A DNA stretch of 64,000 nucleotides from Haematococcus lacustris (Eukaryota; Chlorophyta; Chlorophyceae; Chlamydomonadales; Haematococcaceae). The notes below the pieces were generated by a model. It was not told where the DNA came from, did not search any database, and worked only from the letters and a program-made list of their open reading frames with translations. This document shows positions 1 to 11,947 of this stretch, one piece after another. The position numbers were made by a program, and so were the translations under genes. The first letter of the stretch is position 1. The number at the start of each line of letters is the position of its first letter. The stretch covers positions 9,209,256 through 9,273,255 of the forward strand of contig JASKMD010000006.1 of the NCBI GenBank assembly GCA_030144725.1, in the 5' to 3' direction.

Positions 1-168
1 GCCCTGCTGGCAGAGAGTGTGGTCATGACATGCCTGCAAAGCCTGCACCACCACAGACGCAGGGCTAGACTCACTATGGCAGCTCCTTCCATGACCATCA
101 CGGCGATGGAAGCTCAGGGACTGGACCCAGCCCCAACCCCTCCAAACCTCTTTCCTGCCTGGCTGCAG

Positions 169-2745
169 ACGTCCGGCTGCCTCGGTGCAGACACCCTGCT
201 GGCCTTGCTGAAGAATTACTGCCGCAATGCCGGCCTGAAGACAGCGATCACGGTGGGCGTAGTGGGCCTGCCCAACGTGGGCAAGTCCTCCCTCATCAAC
301 TCCCTGAAGCGTGCGAGAGTAGCACAGGTATGGGGGTGTGGCACTGTGGTGGGGACGATAGGGAAGATACCGAACTGGTAGATCAGGGTGCCGTGGTGCA
401 GGGGCAGCAGGCCATACTCTGTGGCTGGATCAGCAGCCTTCATGACTTGGGGTGGGGTCCATCAGTGCTGTGGTGGGGCTGTCATCCACAGCCCTTCAGA
501 CCTGTGGCTGGAGTCGGCAGTGACATGTGCCGAGTCATGTTTCTGTGCGTGACATGCACTTCTGAAGCGTGTGCCAGCCATCAGTGGTTCTGCATTGCAA
601 GGTCAGGGATCCGCAAAAGGCGCACAGCCAGCTGAAGGGTGCTTGTGGGCTAGGGAGCGGGCAGAGTAGGCAGGAACCAGGGATGCAGGCCCCTGGGTTG
701 CCCTCCCACCAAGCCTGTGTCACTCCCACCACGCACATACCTACCATGCCTGCCTGTTGGCATGGCCGTGTCTGGCAGTGCACTTGCAGCACCACCAACC
801 CCTGCTTGCACCTCTGTTTCCCTCTCAACCACCTCGCTGCAGCCCCTCCTTTGCACTGCCTATGGACAAGGAACACCTCTGTACCCTACGCCCCTACCCC
901 TGCCCCGGCTGCTGCCCTTCATGCACCTGCTTCTTAGGCTCTTGCATGTGACCCTATTTTGGTCTCCAGCCTGCTTCTCAGCCCCTGCCGCCTCAGCCCC
1001 CTGACCCGCAAGCCCTTGCTCTTGAGCCCCTGCCCTGCCTCTTGAGCCCTGACGCTCATACCCCTGCCCTGCTCCTGACCCTTCCAGGTGGGCAATACTC
1101 CGGGGGTGACCAAGAGCGTGCAGGAGGTGCACCTAGACAAGAACATAAAGCTGCTGGACTCCCCGGGCGTCGTCTTTGCAGACGCTGAAGATGCAGCCGC
1201 AGCTGCCCTGCGCAACGCACTCAAGATAGAGAAGCTGACTGACCCAGGTGCAGTGCAAGCACACCTTCATATGTTCAGTAGAAAAGAAACCGTCTGACGA
1301 ATGTAAAGCTGGGAAAACCTCCAGGTGGCACTTTAAGTGCAGGTCCATATGTGCACATGTGCATGTGCTTGAGCAAGGATTTGAGTTGATCTGCTACCGC
1401 TCCTGTCCCTGATCTTCTCGTATTGCCCCTGCCCCTGCCCCTGCTGCTGGACGACCCAAGAGTGTTGCTGCTCTTGCAGTGCTACCGGTGGGGGAAATCC
1501 TTAAGCGGGTGCCAGCAAAGCAGCTGATGGCGTTGTACAAGACGCCAGCATTCAAAGATGTCGATGAGTTCCTGGCGGCAGTGGCCGGATCCCGGGGCAA
1601 ACTACGCAAGGGAGGTGTTCCACACATGGCGGCGGCCGCACGCATTGTGCTGCAGGTGGGCGCATGGTGCGGGGGCGTTACACTGTGAAATCTTCATGCT
1701 AGCGACTGCTCCTATTGTTTCCTGCCACACGGTGCTCCCGTAGGATTGGAACGATGGTCGCATTCCTTACTTTACGCTGCCGCCCTCCCGCGGGAACACG
1801 GAGTGGCAGAGCGCCGAGGTGGTCAACACCTGGTCAAAAGAGTTCAACGCCGATGAGGTGTTCGCGGCAGAGCAGAGCGCGGTCATCGCACATCTTCCGA
1901 GCATGGACGCCTCCGGCGCACCATCATTTTTTGAAACATCCACGGCTGGTGCGTGGGCGCCGGACGGACGCTGGGAGTTATGTGTCACAGTCGATGTGGC
2001 ACTTCAGCGCCGGAGCATGCATCGGCCTTGCGAATATGACGAACATACGTTTGCCTTAGCCTGAGCCTAGCTGCTTTGTGCTGCAGGCGAAGCCAAGGTG
2101 GATGCAGCCGCGATGATGATGGAAGATGGCCCCAGTGCTCCCCCCTCCACTGCTGGCAGCGAGGACAGTGAGGAAGGCGGCGATGAAGGTGGCAGCGACA
2201 TGGATGAGGGGGAAGGGCCTTCCACCCGAGGTGTGGAGCAGGGTGGCGAAGCCACAGCTGATGAGTACGGGGCTCCTAGCAAAAAGACCAAGGGCATCCT
2301 GGCTACCGCTGCAGCAGCTGCTGCAGCAGGCGGGAAGGAGGCTAGCCAGGCAGCGGTGCTTTACAGCGAGCCAGGCATGTTCAACCCCCATGCAGCTCGG
2401 CAACAACGCAAAAAGTTGAAGAAGCAGGCAGTGAAGAGCCCCTCCGACGCGCTGCCAAAGAAGAAGTCAGGTGGGCAGTTGGAGTGTGCTGCTTTTAGGT
2501 TGGCTACAAGCATAGCCACCTGCTTGCATATACACTGTGAGGCAGACACAGCACTTTGGTGTCCTTTTGCACATGCACACATAATGGCATGTGTCTTGCT
2601 CAACTACACCTGTGCTTGCTCTGTCCCAAAGTTTTCTGGCCCCTGATGTGTGTAAGCTGTTTTCTGTGCAGGCAAAGCAGCAATCATGGACGACGACTTT
2701 GATTTTGAGAATGCTGCAGACGGCCCGCAAGCTGCTATTTCGTAA
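169..2745 (+). CDS. NSN1: Nucleostemin-type nucleolar GTPase, 3' part (5' exons lie before the window)
   Basis: Circularly permuted GTPase of the nucleostemin/GNL3 family, which acts in the nucleolus in 60S ribosomal subunit assembly and export. Six exons join in phase: 169-327, 1088-1247, 1480-1655, 1744-1948, 2087-2470 and 2672-2745, giving the last 385 residues. Exon 1 carries LKNYCRN and the G1 loop GLPNVGKSS. Exon 2 carries the G2 Thr in NTPGVT and the G3 motif DSPG. Exons 3-4 hold the family's C-terminal signature [13 protein letters not shown]. Exon 5 is an acidic stretch followed by a basic KKLKKQ tract, a likely nucleolar signal. The last exon ends [18 protein letters not shown]. The G4/G5 region that normally precedes G1 must lie upstream of base 1. 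Bases 1-168 read as intron ending in an AG at 167-168. All visible donors are GT. Confidence 0.93.
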
Positions 2746-2860
2746 TGCTAAAGGATGCGCCGTCATGGAGTTGTGCTCAACTGTCAGCTTAGTCGATTCT
2801 TCATTCTTCTCGCAATGGCCGCGTGGATATGTGCACCACCCGTCCACTTGGTGTCCCCTA

Positions 2861-2865
2861 TGTAA
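2861..2865 (+). terminator. TGTAA polyadenylation signal of the NSN1-like gene
   Basis: A TGTAA pentamer lies 116 bases after the stop codon of the upstream GTPase gene. TGTAA is the usual poly(A) signal of chlorophyte algae such as Chlamydomonas. The hAT element starts about 220 bases further on, so the insertion probably spares the transcript. Confidence 0.55.
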
Positions 2866-3084
2866 CTTTAGTATTCTTACTCGGGCCACACATCAGGGAC
2901 AGGGATCGACCCCTAGTAGTAGGACGGCTAGCCTTGGTGATAGGGTAGCAAGGGGCCCCTTGACCCCGAGGCTACTCTCCTCCCTTGATGCCCGCCCCGC
3001 CCTGCCCCGCCCAGCCCAGCCCCGTGGGCCATGCTGTGGGCTGTGCCACCGGGCTGCCGCTGTTTCCCGCGAGGTGCTGCCAGG

Positions 3085-3530
3085 CAGTGATGGGTAATAC
3101 AAGATACGTGTATCGATACCGATACGTATTTTTTCTATAATACAAAAATACACGTATCGTATTAAAAAATACAAGTGCCGGCCGGCAAGTTGCGTGGATG
3201 CCTTCGATGCAGCTGCTGGTTGCTGCCACTACTAGAGTCCGCGCTAAAGACATGCCGCGCGGGGCTAAAGCCATCGGCCTGCTCCCGGAGCAGTCGGTCG
3301 CATGTGCCGGTTTTTACATGCAAGAACATCAGAGTTGGGAGGCCCTGACTTTCCGACGTCGCCGTGCTGCCCAGACATCAAGGACAGGCTGCAGACTGGC
3401 TGCGCTGCTCCTTTCACGCGTGACATGTTGCCTCTGTATCGCTGTATTGTATCGATACAAAAAATGCACGTTTTTTCTTGTATATTCAAGATTGTATTTC
3501 CTGTATCGATACATGTATTACCCATCACTG
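3085..3530. mobile_element. Non-autonomous hAT-type element (MITE), 446 bp, with intact 8-bp target duplication
   Basis: The element begins CAGTGATGGGTAATAC and ends with its exact reverse complement (16 of 16 bases). Just inside both ends lies the palindrome GTATCGATAC. The 8 bases CTGCCAGG occur on both sides (3077-3084 and 3531-3538). An 8-bp target duplication with ends starting CAG is typical of the hAT superfamily. The AT-rich ends contrast with a GC-rich middle (about 3170-3430) that holds no recognisable transposase, so it would have to be mobilised in trans. The perfect duplication suggests a fairly recent insertion. Confidence 0.85.
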
Positions 3531-3538
3531 CTGCCAGG

Positions 3539-4864
3539 TGCTGGCGCGCTGCTCTCAGGTACTTGGCTACCACGTGCAACTGCCGCCCCACAGCGGTGCT
3601 CTGGGAGGGGTGGGCTGATGGGTGGGGCGGGGATGGTGGGTCGTTGCATGCCGTGACGAGTTATGGCAGATAGATTTGTACCATGCATTTGGGAGCCCGT
3701 GAATGTATGGGTTGCCTCGTAACATGCCGTTGTCCCTGGGCTGAAAAGTTGCAGCTGGACTAACAAGGCTGGGGGACAGCTGGGCTGACTAGGACTAGAA
3801 GTTAAAGCTGGTAAACGAACGGCTGCCCAAGGCACCGGGCAGCAGGGTACAGGCAGCCCTCCAAGTCCAGTCCGGATGCGCCGTTCACGCCGCGCTGGGT
3901 CCAGGCTGACTATAGCAGTCACTATGATTGTCTGCGACGCTCCAGAACACGACGCCGGTTAGGGGCCAGCCACCCGGCAAACCGCTGGGGCTGGCTGCAC
4001 ACTCGTCAGGCCATCACCAGCTCATCACACCAACCGGCGGCCTCATCCGTGCAGAAATACGTTTTTATCTCTTGGGCCATGGGGGGGTGGGCAAACCGCC
4101 GGGGGCGCGGCTGAGCTTGCAGCCATGAGGACTAGGTGATACTGCCGACCGAAGCCGCCAGCCGTAGGCCACGCAGCTGCTGAAATAGCAGCAGGCGCAG
4201 GGGGGAGGGGGCAGAGCTGGTCGGGACGGTGTTAGAGATAGAAAAAGAAAGATAGGGGCCGCTTGGAGACCCCCACACAGTGTTCCCTTGTGATACCTGA
4301 TGGTACCTAGTGATACCTCGTAGTAGTCCCTAGTGAGGGAGGTGCTGGTCGGGCCCTTAGTAAATAGCCCGTTGGCTCCCATACTACCACTCTTTTGTTT
4401 TAAAGCCCATAGTTTTCCACCATTCGCGTTCTCTTCCCTTCCCTGTGCTGTTGTAGCCAAGTCGTAGTCCCAGTAGCACCAGCGGTGTCGCCCACCATTC
4501 GCCTGCTAATTACGGACCGAGCTGGGAGGGTGCGCTGATAAGGTACGCTTGGTAGGGTATGAGCTATCGAAGCACGAGCTGGGGTTGAGTGCCGCTCTCG
4601 TATGGTTTACGTGATTAATCGGAGCACCGTTCTTCCTCTGTTCCAGCGACTCTCTCATCAGCAATCGCTGGTTGATTTGGTGGACACAGCGTGAGCTGCA
4701 CATGGCGGCCTGCAGGTCTTTGGTGTAACCGCGACTGTCGAGACTTGCGGGATATGACTGATCATCAGCTTAACGGACTTGTTGGCCCAGGGGCCGCTAA
4801 ACAAGTCAGTGTACCTTTGCTGTCGTCCCAGCACCAGCCACGCATAGCAACTGGTCGAATTCCA
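3539..4864. other. Intergenic stretch; no gene seen
   Basis: Between the hAT element and the CCCH gene there is no open frame with recognisable protein features or plausible exon structure. It probably holds the promoter, leader and perhaps 5' exons of the CCCH gene, but I cannot place a transcription start. Confidence 0.4.
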
Positions 4865-7423
4865 ATGTCTGACATTCTTCCGTGTCTGCAGACCTGCACA
4901 TTCTTTGTGAGGACTGGGACATGTGCCTATGGTGACCGCTGCAAGTTTCTCCATCCTGCTGATTGCCCCCCGCCTCAGCTAAACTCAGCTGGGTACCCTC
5001 TACGCAATACTGATCCAATCTGTGCGCACTACCTCAAGAAGGTATGGCTCTGCCCACACCCTATGTCTGCTGTCAACATGTCCTTTGTAGTGGTGAACTG
5101 ACATGGACGCTTGTTTGCTTGCAGGGCTGGTGTGCTTTTGGCATTACCTGCAAGTTCCATGTGAGTCAAAACCAGACACCCACTAGATGAAATTGTGTTT
5201 GCCAGGTGCTTGCCCTTTCAATACTTTCAGTGCCTGTTCTGCCCAGACATCAACATGTCCCTAGTTTGTATGTCCTCGACCTGTCTGTACATGAGCAGAT
5301 CATGCAACACCTGTCGGTGCTGTACTGTGCATGCAGCACCCTGAGATGGGGGAGGCACTTCTGTCCCCACTGCTGAATAACGACCCTGGCAGCATGCTAG
5401 GCATGGCAATGTCCAGCCTGTTGCCCAGCTCGCTAGCCCTGCCAGCCGCCAATGCGTCGGCCATTGATGCGTCTAGCAGCTTCATGGGGATGAACTCCAG
5501 TGCTCTCCTGACTCAGCAGCTGCAGCAACTGCAGCAGCTACAGCAGCAGCAGCAGCTGCAGCAGCAGCAGCTGCAGCAGCAGCAGTTGCAGCAACAGCAG
5601 CTGCAGCAGCAGCAGTTGCAGCAGCAGCAGCGGCTCCTGTTGCAGCAGGGCCTTAAGCCTCAGTTAGAACCCCTGTCACAGTGGCAGCTGCCTCACGCTG
5701 CTGGTGCTCAGGCACAGGTGCAGAACATGGGTCAGGCACACGACCCTGGGGCCTTGGCCTGTCCTCCTGCTGGCTTGCCCTCACCTAACAGACAGCAGAT
5801 GATGACCAGGATGCTGTCAAACAGCGCGCAAGGGAATGGGATGCGTCCACAGCCGCTGCCCCCCGCCCAGCCCCTGCAGGCATCGCAGCAGGCACCGCCT
5901 TGGCAGCCATGGGATGCTGCTGGTAGGGCTGTCATGGGCAATAACATCCAAATGCAGAGCCTGTCTTCGCAACTGCTGCAGCAGCTGGAGCTAGCCGCCG
6001 GAGCAAACACAGCTGTCAACACCTCTGCTGTTCATTCCCCCCCTCTGCCCTCAGTCATCCCCCCTGCTGCGAATGCCCTACTACTCCACCACGCTGACGG
6101 CAGCAGCTCAGACCTCCTAGCAGCTGGAGCAGCTGGGGGCAGCATGCCAGGCCAGCCTCATGTGCTTACCCATCTGCAGGGAGCTGACGTGCCGTCTGGT
6201 GAGCGGCTGCTGCAGCAGCAGTGGCAGGGGCTCAAGTCAACGCCGCAGCATGTACTCGGCCAGCTGCTGGTCAGCAGCAACACTGCGCTTGGTACTGGAG
6301 AAGCTGAAGTGTCAGCTGGCAATGGTGGGCCGCAAGGGGATAGTGGCAGGCCTGTGAGTGTGGGCATTTCCTCTGACCCGCAGCAGCAGCAGCAGCAGCA
6401 GCAGCAGCTGGGCCACAGCAAGCAGTTGCCGCATCAGCCCCCAGTGGATACCAGCTCTGGTGTTGGCTCTGCATCCATGAACCCTCAGCAGCTGCTGCAG
6501 CGGCACCTTCGCCAGCAGCAAGCGCAGCTGCTGCAGCTGAAGCAGCAGCAGCTACAGCAAGCCATCATGCAGCTGCAGCTGCAGCAAGAAGCCTTGACAA
6601 AGAGCGTGGCCAGTTTGGCGGATGCCTCGCCCAATCAGCAGGCAGCAGCAGACCAAGCTGGGTCTGGGTCTGATGCAGGGCTGTTGGTCAGCAGTGCCAT
6701 GCAAGCCACTGGCATGGGTCTCAATGGACAGGCTTTGCAGCACGACAGCGATTTGATGCAGTTGCAGATGCTGCAGTCAATGCAGCAGGATCAGCAGGCA
6801 CAGGATGGTGGGGAGACACTGAACCTTGTCAGGGCGCCTACCGCTCAGCAGCAGCAGCAGCAGGGGCAGCACGTGCAGCCGCAGCAGCAGGACTTCAGGC
6901 AGCAGCTGCAAGGTATGAGGGCTCAGCACCAGCCCAACACAGACATGCTGCAGCACTACCAGCACCATCAGCAGTTGTCAGGCCCACTTCCAGACATGGC
7001 TGACCTGCCCAGCTCCACTGGGCCAGGGATGCCCGGCCATTTGCAGTTCCTTGCTACAGGGGACCTGGACATGTACAGCCTGAGCCAGGCAGCCCACAGC
7101 GGCCCCCTGCACTCCAGCTCACACCCCCTCTCCTGCCCCAGCCTGCCTGCGTACGTCTCCACCCTGGCTGACCGTGGTGCCAAGCGCGGCAGTGATAACA
7201 GCAGCGCACTCCCTCAGGCGGGACAGCTGCTCAGTCGCCCAGTTGCAGAAGCAGCAGCGCCTTGTCTGTGACACAACACAGCTCTGCAGCCAGCCCAGAT
7301 GCCGCTGTCAAGCTTGCCGCTCAACCCTACCTACCAGGCATGGCAACCAGCCTACCCGCTGTGGCGCCTGGCTCGGCAACCTTGTCTAACCTGCCAGCCA
7401 TGCCTGGCATGTCTGCTACCTAG
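4865..7423 (+). CDS. CCCH zinc-finger protein (plant ZFN/C3H type) with polyglutamine-rich tail
   Basis: Two C-x8-C-x5-C-x3-H fingers are visible: CTFFVRTGTCAYGDRCKFLH in exon 1, and a second starting CAHYLKKGWCAFG that is split over three exons and closed by the His of HPEM. Spacing and the linker (QLNSAGYPLRN) match plant ZFN-type RNA-binding proteins. Exons: 4865-5041, 5125-5160 (a 36-base mini-exon), 5337-7150 and 7249-7423, giving about 733 residues. The start ATG at 4865 is in frame, but an AG at 4890-4891 could instead be a splice acceptor with an earlier exon unseen. The tail is glutamine-, serine- and proline-rich. I prefer the spliced 3' end: a GTACGT donor at 7151 and TTGCAG acceptor (intron 7151-7248) give a better C-terminus (QHSSAASPDAAVKLAAQPY...). 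Without splicing the frame stops at 7271. Role inferred: mRNA binding or decay. Confidence 0.85.
5514..5647 (+). repeat. CAG/CTG-rich run coding for polyglutamine-leucine
   Basis: About 130 bases of CAG repeats interrupted by CTG, TTG and CAA inside the large exon of the CCCH gene encode QQQQLQQQ-type repeats. A purer run of eight CAGs sits near 6381-6408 of the same exon. These tracts are probably length-variable and may drive condensate-type interactions; that role is inference. Confidence 0.8.
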
Positions 7424-7870
7424 TGGCTGCTACCTCCTGAACGCACGCAGGCAGGGACCACCCGACCCTCCAGGTAGCCCACCTCGTTGCAATGAGCCCC
7501 ACCTGCCTACCTGCCGCACCTGTTTGCTGGTCAGCCCGGTGCTGGCCCCCCAAACACCGAAGATGCCAGCAGCGAGCAGCACAGAGCTGCAGGCCCTAAC
7601 AATGCCGCCTTCAACACCACCATTGCTGGCAGCCTCGTAATGACGCAAGCTGGGGTCAGCCAGCCACCCTGCCAGCCAGCACCCCCCTAGCGCAAGTGCA
7701 GGGCTCGTCAGCCCTTTGGCTCCCAATGGAGCGAGGGGCGGGAGGTGGGCGCAGTCAGGAGCGCAGGAATGCCAAGCCCTGAGTGCTTCTTGAAGCTGTG
7801 TGTTGGTTACTGAAGTGGTGGTGCTGGAGTTGCAGCTGGCCCAGCAGCACCTGCAGCAAACTCAGTCAGA

Positions 7871-7875
7871 TGTAA
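7871..7875 (+). terminator. TGTAA, possible polyadenylation signal of the CCCH gene
   Basis: First clear TGTAA downstream of the spliced stop at 7423. The 450-base gap contains short frames with coding-like composition around 7520-7690, so the 3' UTR or a further exon may extend this far. Confidence 0.35.
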
Positions 7876-9371
7876 GGATTCAGGAAGTTTGGCTAGGTGA
7901 GATGCACCCTCCTCCCCTCCTCTCCTCTGCTCCTCCCACTTGCCCAGCTCTGCCTCTCATCCTCTGCTTCTGCTTCTAGCAGCCGGAGCATTCTGCCGCT
8001 TATGCATGGCTTGTCCCTGCATAGTCTCAGTACACAAGGGTGGTTGCTGTCCATGCAGCCCACTCAGCTGCCATGGCGGCCAAGGCTGCAGGCCCTCAGA
8101 CGCCCACCAGCAGGCCTGCGCCGTGTGGCCTGTGCATGTGGCAGCGTTTCAAGCAGTGCACACAGAGTTACGGTATGATAGAACATGACAGCAATAAAGG
8201 GCGCAGCGCACCACACCACCAACGCAAGCGCACACAGCAGGCCAGCGTGGCTGCTGCCCTATGGTAGCGTGGGACTTGCAGGCATAGGCCCTCCCCCAGC
8301 AGAGTGCATGGGCTATGCTGCAGAGCATGGGGGTGTGGGGTGCCTATCAGCTTCATTTGATGGGACACGTCTCGCCTGGCCTAGCCAGAGAGATTGGAGT
8401 CCAGCACTGCAGTGGTTCTGTAGAGGGGTTTTGAAGAACTGCTGGGACAAAACCTGTCTCAATGCCTCAGGCGGTCGCGCCGCACACCACACAGCTAAGC
8501 TTATTCTGTATAGGCTATGCTAACAAGTCGTCAGCTGCTAACTGGGAATGCTACTATGAGGGGTAGGGGTATGGGGACACCGGACAAGCTGGCTTTGACT
8601 GTAGCAGGGGCTGTGGTAGGTGAGTGGTACTGGCATTGTGCAAAGTGGATATTGCAAGGCTGGTGTGGGGTGGTGTTAGCAGGGAGCATGTGGCGACACA
8701 GGTGGTGCATGGGTCACCGCCTTTTTTACACCATCAACGCCACGGGATATGAGCAGTAGCGTCACACCACCCCAGTTGGCGGGCAGTTTCAGTGGGCAGG
8801 GCATGACAGGGTGCGTGCGGCAGTAGCGTCATTGGGTGGCAGCCGTGCAGGGGTGTCTACCCGCTGTGTGTCCTGCTCGACAGTGTGAAGTAGCAGGCTA
8901 GCATTAGTTTGGTTGCAACTCGGTGGTCCTGATGCTAAGATTATTGCTATGTTTGTTGCACATGGTATGTGGCCATACACCGGATGCTCCCTTCCTACTG
9001 GCTTGATGCACGAGCATCAGCCAGCATCGCTGCTGTGCTATGGTTCGGTGGTGTCGAAATGTGGCTAGAACGTCGTAAGGTTTACGTGTGGGAAATGTCG
9101 TGTAAAGGTAGTTGAGCTGTATTGCGCTGTCCACGGGAATATATAGGAACTGAATGAAAGAGCTCCACCTCGATGTTATATAATCCCGATGGTCATCATG
9201 GCTGTGTAATCCTGCTGCCACCCTGGCCTTCTTCAGTGCTCTAGAGGGTGTGGCCAGAGTTTCCTCAAGCCCTTAAACCCCTTCATAGGCATCATGTACT
9301 GACATGGAGGGATCCTTTTTCAGCACCCTTCCAGCTAGGAAGCACTCTGGGTGTGTGTCCTTCACCCACTT
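7876..9371. other. Gene-poor stretch; nothing convincing seen
   Basis: Both strands were read. Open frames are short, use mixed codons and show no known motif. No terminal repeats or target duplications were found. Confidence 0.4.
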
Positions 9372-9760
9372 TCAAAGGCCAGACCATTGCCTTCTCACCC
9401 TGTTCTTGTTTGGCCCATTGGCCTTGGCAGCGTCATTGACCCACTGCTTGTTAGCTTGCTGCTGCAGCTGCTCCACATTCAAGCCCTCGACCACTCTCAG
9501 GACCTCCAGGGTGAATATGCAGTCCTTAAGGGACTCAATCTGACAGCTGTTGTTCTTCCCCTCCCTGTGGCTCTTCTCTGGATCGACCTCTAACACCTTT
9601 GAAGGGTGCTATGCCTCCAGGCTGGCCTCTGTTCCATGCATCCACCATGGCCTGGAAGCTGTTAACAGACTTCAGCCACTCTCCCTGTCTTCTTTGGTTC
9701 TGTTTCCTAGCACGCGGCTGGGGGCCTGGGGGCCCTGCAGGTTTTTAATGCGAGCTGATA
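9372..9760 (-). pseudogene. Broken ORF fragment of unknown origin, possibly a retroelement ORF remnant
   Basis: On the minus strand two frames with protein-like composition abut near 9590-9600. Upstream (about 9760-9600) reads GEWLKSVNSFQAMVDAWNRG. It is followed in another frame (9596-9372) by a charged, glutamine-rich stretch containing ESLKDCIFTLEVLRVVEGL and ending in a basic tail before the stop. The frame change with no clear intron suggests a decayed gene piece. It lies head-to-head with the reverse-transcriptase fragment and could come from the same or another element. No family recognised. Confidence 0.3.
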
Positions 9761-9783
9761 GGTTGTCAATGCGACCTGATTAG

Positions 9784-11652
9784 TTGGTTGTTTCACCTTC
9801 AGCTATCCCTGCGGCTTGGAAGGTAGCTAGGATCAGCCCCCTCTTCAAGGACACAGACCCCACAGACCCCAACAAGTACAGAATGCTTGCTGTGAGTAGT
9901 GTGTTGTACCGCCTGTATGCTAACGTCTTGCGGCACGTGCTGACTGCCTGGTGCATGACACACAAAGTGCTGCCAGCTGAGCAGTTTGGGTTCATCCCGG
10001 GACGCAGCACCATGCAACCCATGTTCATTCTGCGCCATCTTGTCCACGCTCAAAAGGCTAGCGCAGATGCCAAGCACCGCAAGCTTTACACTGCCTTCAT
10101 TGACTTCAAACAGGCCTATGACCACATACCTCGACAACAATTGTGGGAGCACTTACGGGTTGGGGTCAAGCTGCCACAGCCCTTGCTTGCCTGCCTGGAG
10201 GGTCTGTATAGGGATGATAGCTATGTGCTGATAGATGGCCCCCACCGCACCCCCCCAGTGATTCCGGACCAAGGTGTCAAGCAAGGCTGCCCCATCAGCC
10301 CACTCCTGTTTGCTCTCTATGTTCACGACATTAGTAAGGAGTTCCTGGGTCCTGTTGATGCTGTGAGGGTGCAAGGCACACCTGTCACCCACTTCATGTA
10401 TGCTGATGACCTGACCCTGGTGAGCACCTCGCCCCACGGGCTGCAGCGGCTGGTCTGCCAGCTTCAAGGCTTTGCAGACAGGAAACACCTTACAGTCAAT
10501 GTGGGCAAGTCAAAGGTGATGGTCTTCAATGGCAACTCACAAACAGCAGCACCTAGCGTTCGGTACAAGCATGAGATCCTGCCTGTGGTGAGAGAGTTCA
10601 AGTACTTAGGCATGCACTTCAACCCCAGCGCCACCCCTGCTTTTGCTGCCACTCATATGAGGGCTGGCATGTTCCTCGCCATGCGCCAGGCGTGCAAGCG
10701 TGCTAGAGAGTATGGGGTCCTGCATGATCCCTATGCCCTGTGTCACCTCATTAGAGCGTTTGTGCTCCCCTTAGGGCTGTATGGCAGCCAGGTATGGGGC
10801 ACTGCCTTCCTTGGGCACGGTATGCAGCTCTCCAACCCAGTGCAAACACGCATGCTCAGCTTTCTCAGGTTTGCTGCCAGGGTACGTGGCTCAGTGTCAG
10901 GCCTGATGGTGCTGCATGAGTTGGGGCAGCTGCCCCTCCAACTTTACTGGCTTAGGGCTGCATGCAAGTTCTGGAACACTGCCAAACTATCCCACAGTGA
11001 CCTGCTAATGAGGGTCATCAAGGCAGATGTGGAGTTAGGCAGGGGTTGCCAGGCCAGCTGGAGTGCTCAGTTCCAGCTTGCCGCCAGAGAGCTGATGGGG
11101 GGTGAGTTCACCTTGAGCCCGGACATGGTCCTAGGCACCAAGGCTATGGAAGTGAAGTGGCTCGAGAGGTGGGGGAGGCGTTGGGTTGGGTTTGAGGGAG
11201 ACCCTAGATTGCCTGAGACGGTGCATCGGGAGAGATGTTCGTATGCTGCATGGTTCAAGCATGGGGACGGCATTGGCATCAATCACATGGCACCACACCT
11301 GCTTAACAGACAGCTATCTACAGAAGTTCGCACGAGCTTGACTAGGTTCAGGTTAGGCAACAGCGGTCTGGGGGTGGAGAAGGCTCGGTTTGAGGGGGTT
11401 ACTTTCATTGATCGCACATGCACCAGATGCACAGAGGGGGTAGTGGATGACGCCATGCATTTCATCTTTGAGTGCACTGCCACGAGTTCCATCAGGGAGC
11501 AGCCGGAGTTTGCCATGACTCTACAGAACAATAATGAGAATTTGCATGACTTCATGTTGAGCCCATGTGCACCTTTGTTTGTGCACCTTGCTTTGAAGTG
11601 CGTTACAGAAAGTCCCGAACCCCTAGAGGGGGAGGGCGGCCTAGCAGCCTAA
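9784..11652 (+). mobile_element. Non-LTR (LINE-type) retrotransposon fragment: reverse transcriptase ORF, 5'-truncated
   Basis: A frame of about 620 codons encodes a reverse transcriptase with the palm motifs AFIDFKQAYD (near residue 105), GVKQGCPISPLLF (near 160) and the catalytic YADD (near 206). The fingers region begins almost at once (AAWKVARISPLFKD), so the endonuclease and any first ORF of a complete LINE are absent. The C-terminus has a zinc-knuckle-like CTRCTEGVVDDAMHFIFEC, common behind LINE reverse transcriptases. There is no credible ATG at the 5' edge. The frame is uninterrupted, so the copy is young or has been maintained, but it lacks the parts needed for autonomous movement. 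A TGTAA follows at 11672. Confidence 0.88.
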
Positions 11653-11671
11653 CGGCTGACGGCTTAAGCGG

Positions 11672-11815
11672 TGTAAGCCACATCATCTCATCTCACCTTC
11701 AGCTCGTGCTCGACCCCGATTGGTCTCAAGTGCTTGAAGGCCTGCAGATCTTGGTCTCAAGTGCTTGAAGGTCAGGTCAGGTCAGGTCAGGTCCAGGTCC
11801 AGGTCGGGGTCGGGG
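11672..11815 (+). repeat. 3' tail of the LINE fragment with direct repeats
   Basis: After TGTAA (11672-11676), the 21-base sequence at 11720-11740 (TTGGTCTCAAGTGC, ending TTGAAGG) recurs at 11751-11771. It is followed by a run of GTCAG units (about 11771-11790) and GTCCAG units. Non-LTR elements often end in short tandem repeats instead of poly(A), so this may be the element's 3' terminus. Confidence 0.45.
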
Positions 11816-11947
11816 GAAGGTCCAGACGCTTTCTAGACATAACAATCTATACATGGCGTCATGCGGCCAGCTGGGCGCACCGCACTGAGGTGCCTCGAGA
11901 GCCCCTGACAGGAGGACCTGGACTGGAGTCGAGCGGTCTTTGGGACT

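Noticed and set aside
9784..11652. Group II intron, retron or LTR-element reverse transcriptase
   Set aside because: No maturase or integrase domains and no long terminal repeats; motif spacing and the C-terminal Cys/His knuckle fit a non-LTR element.
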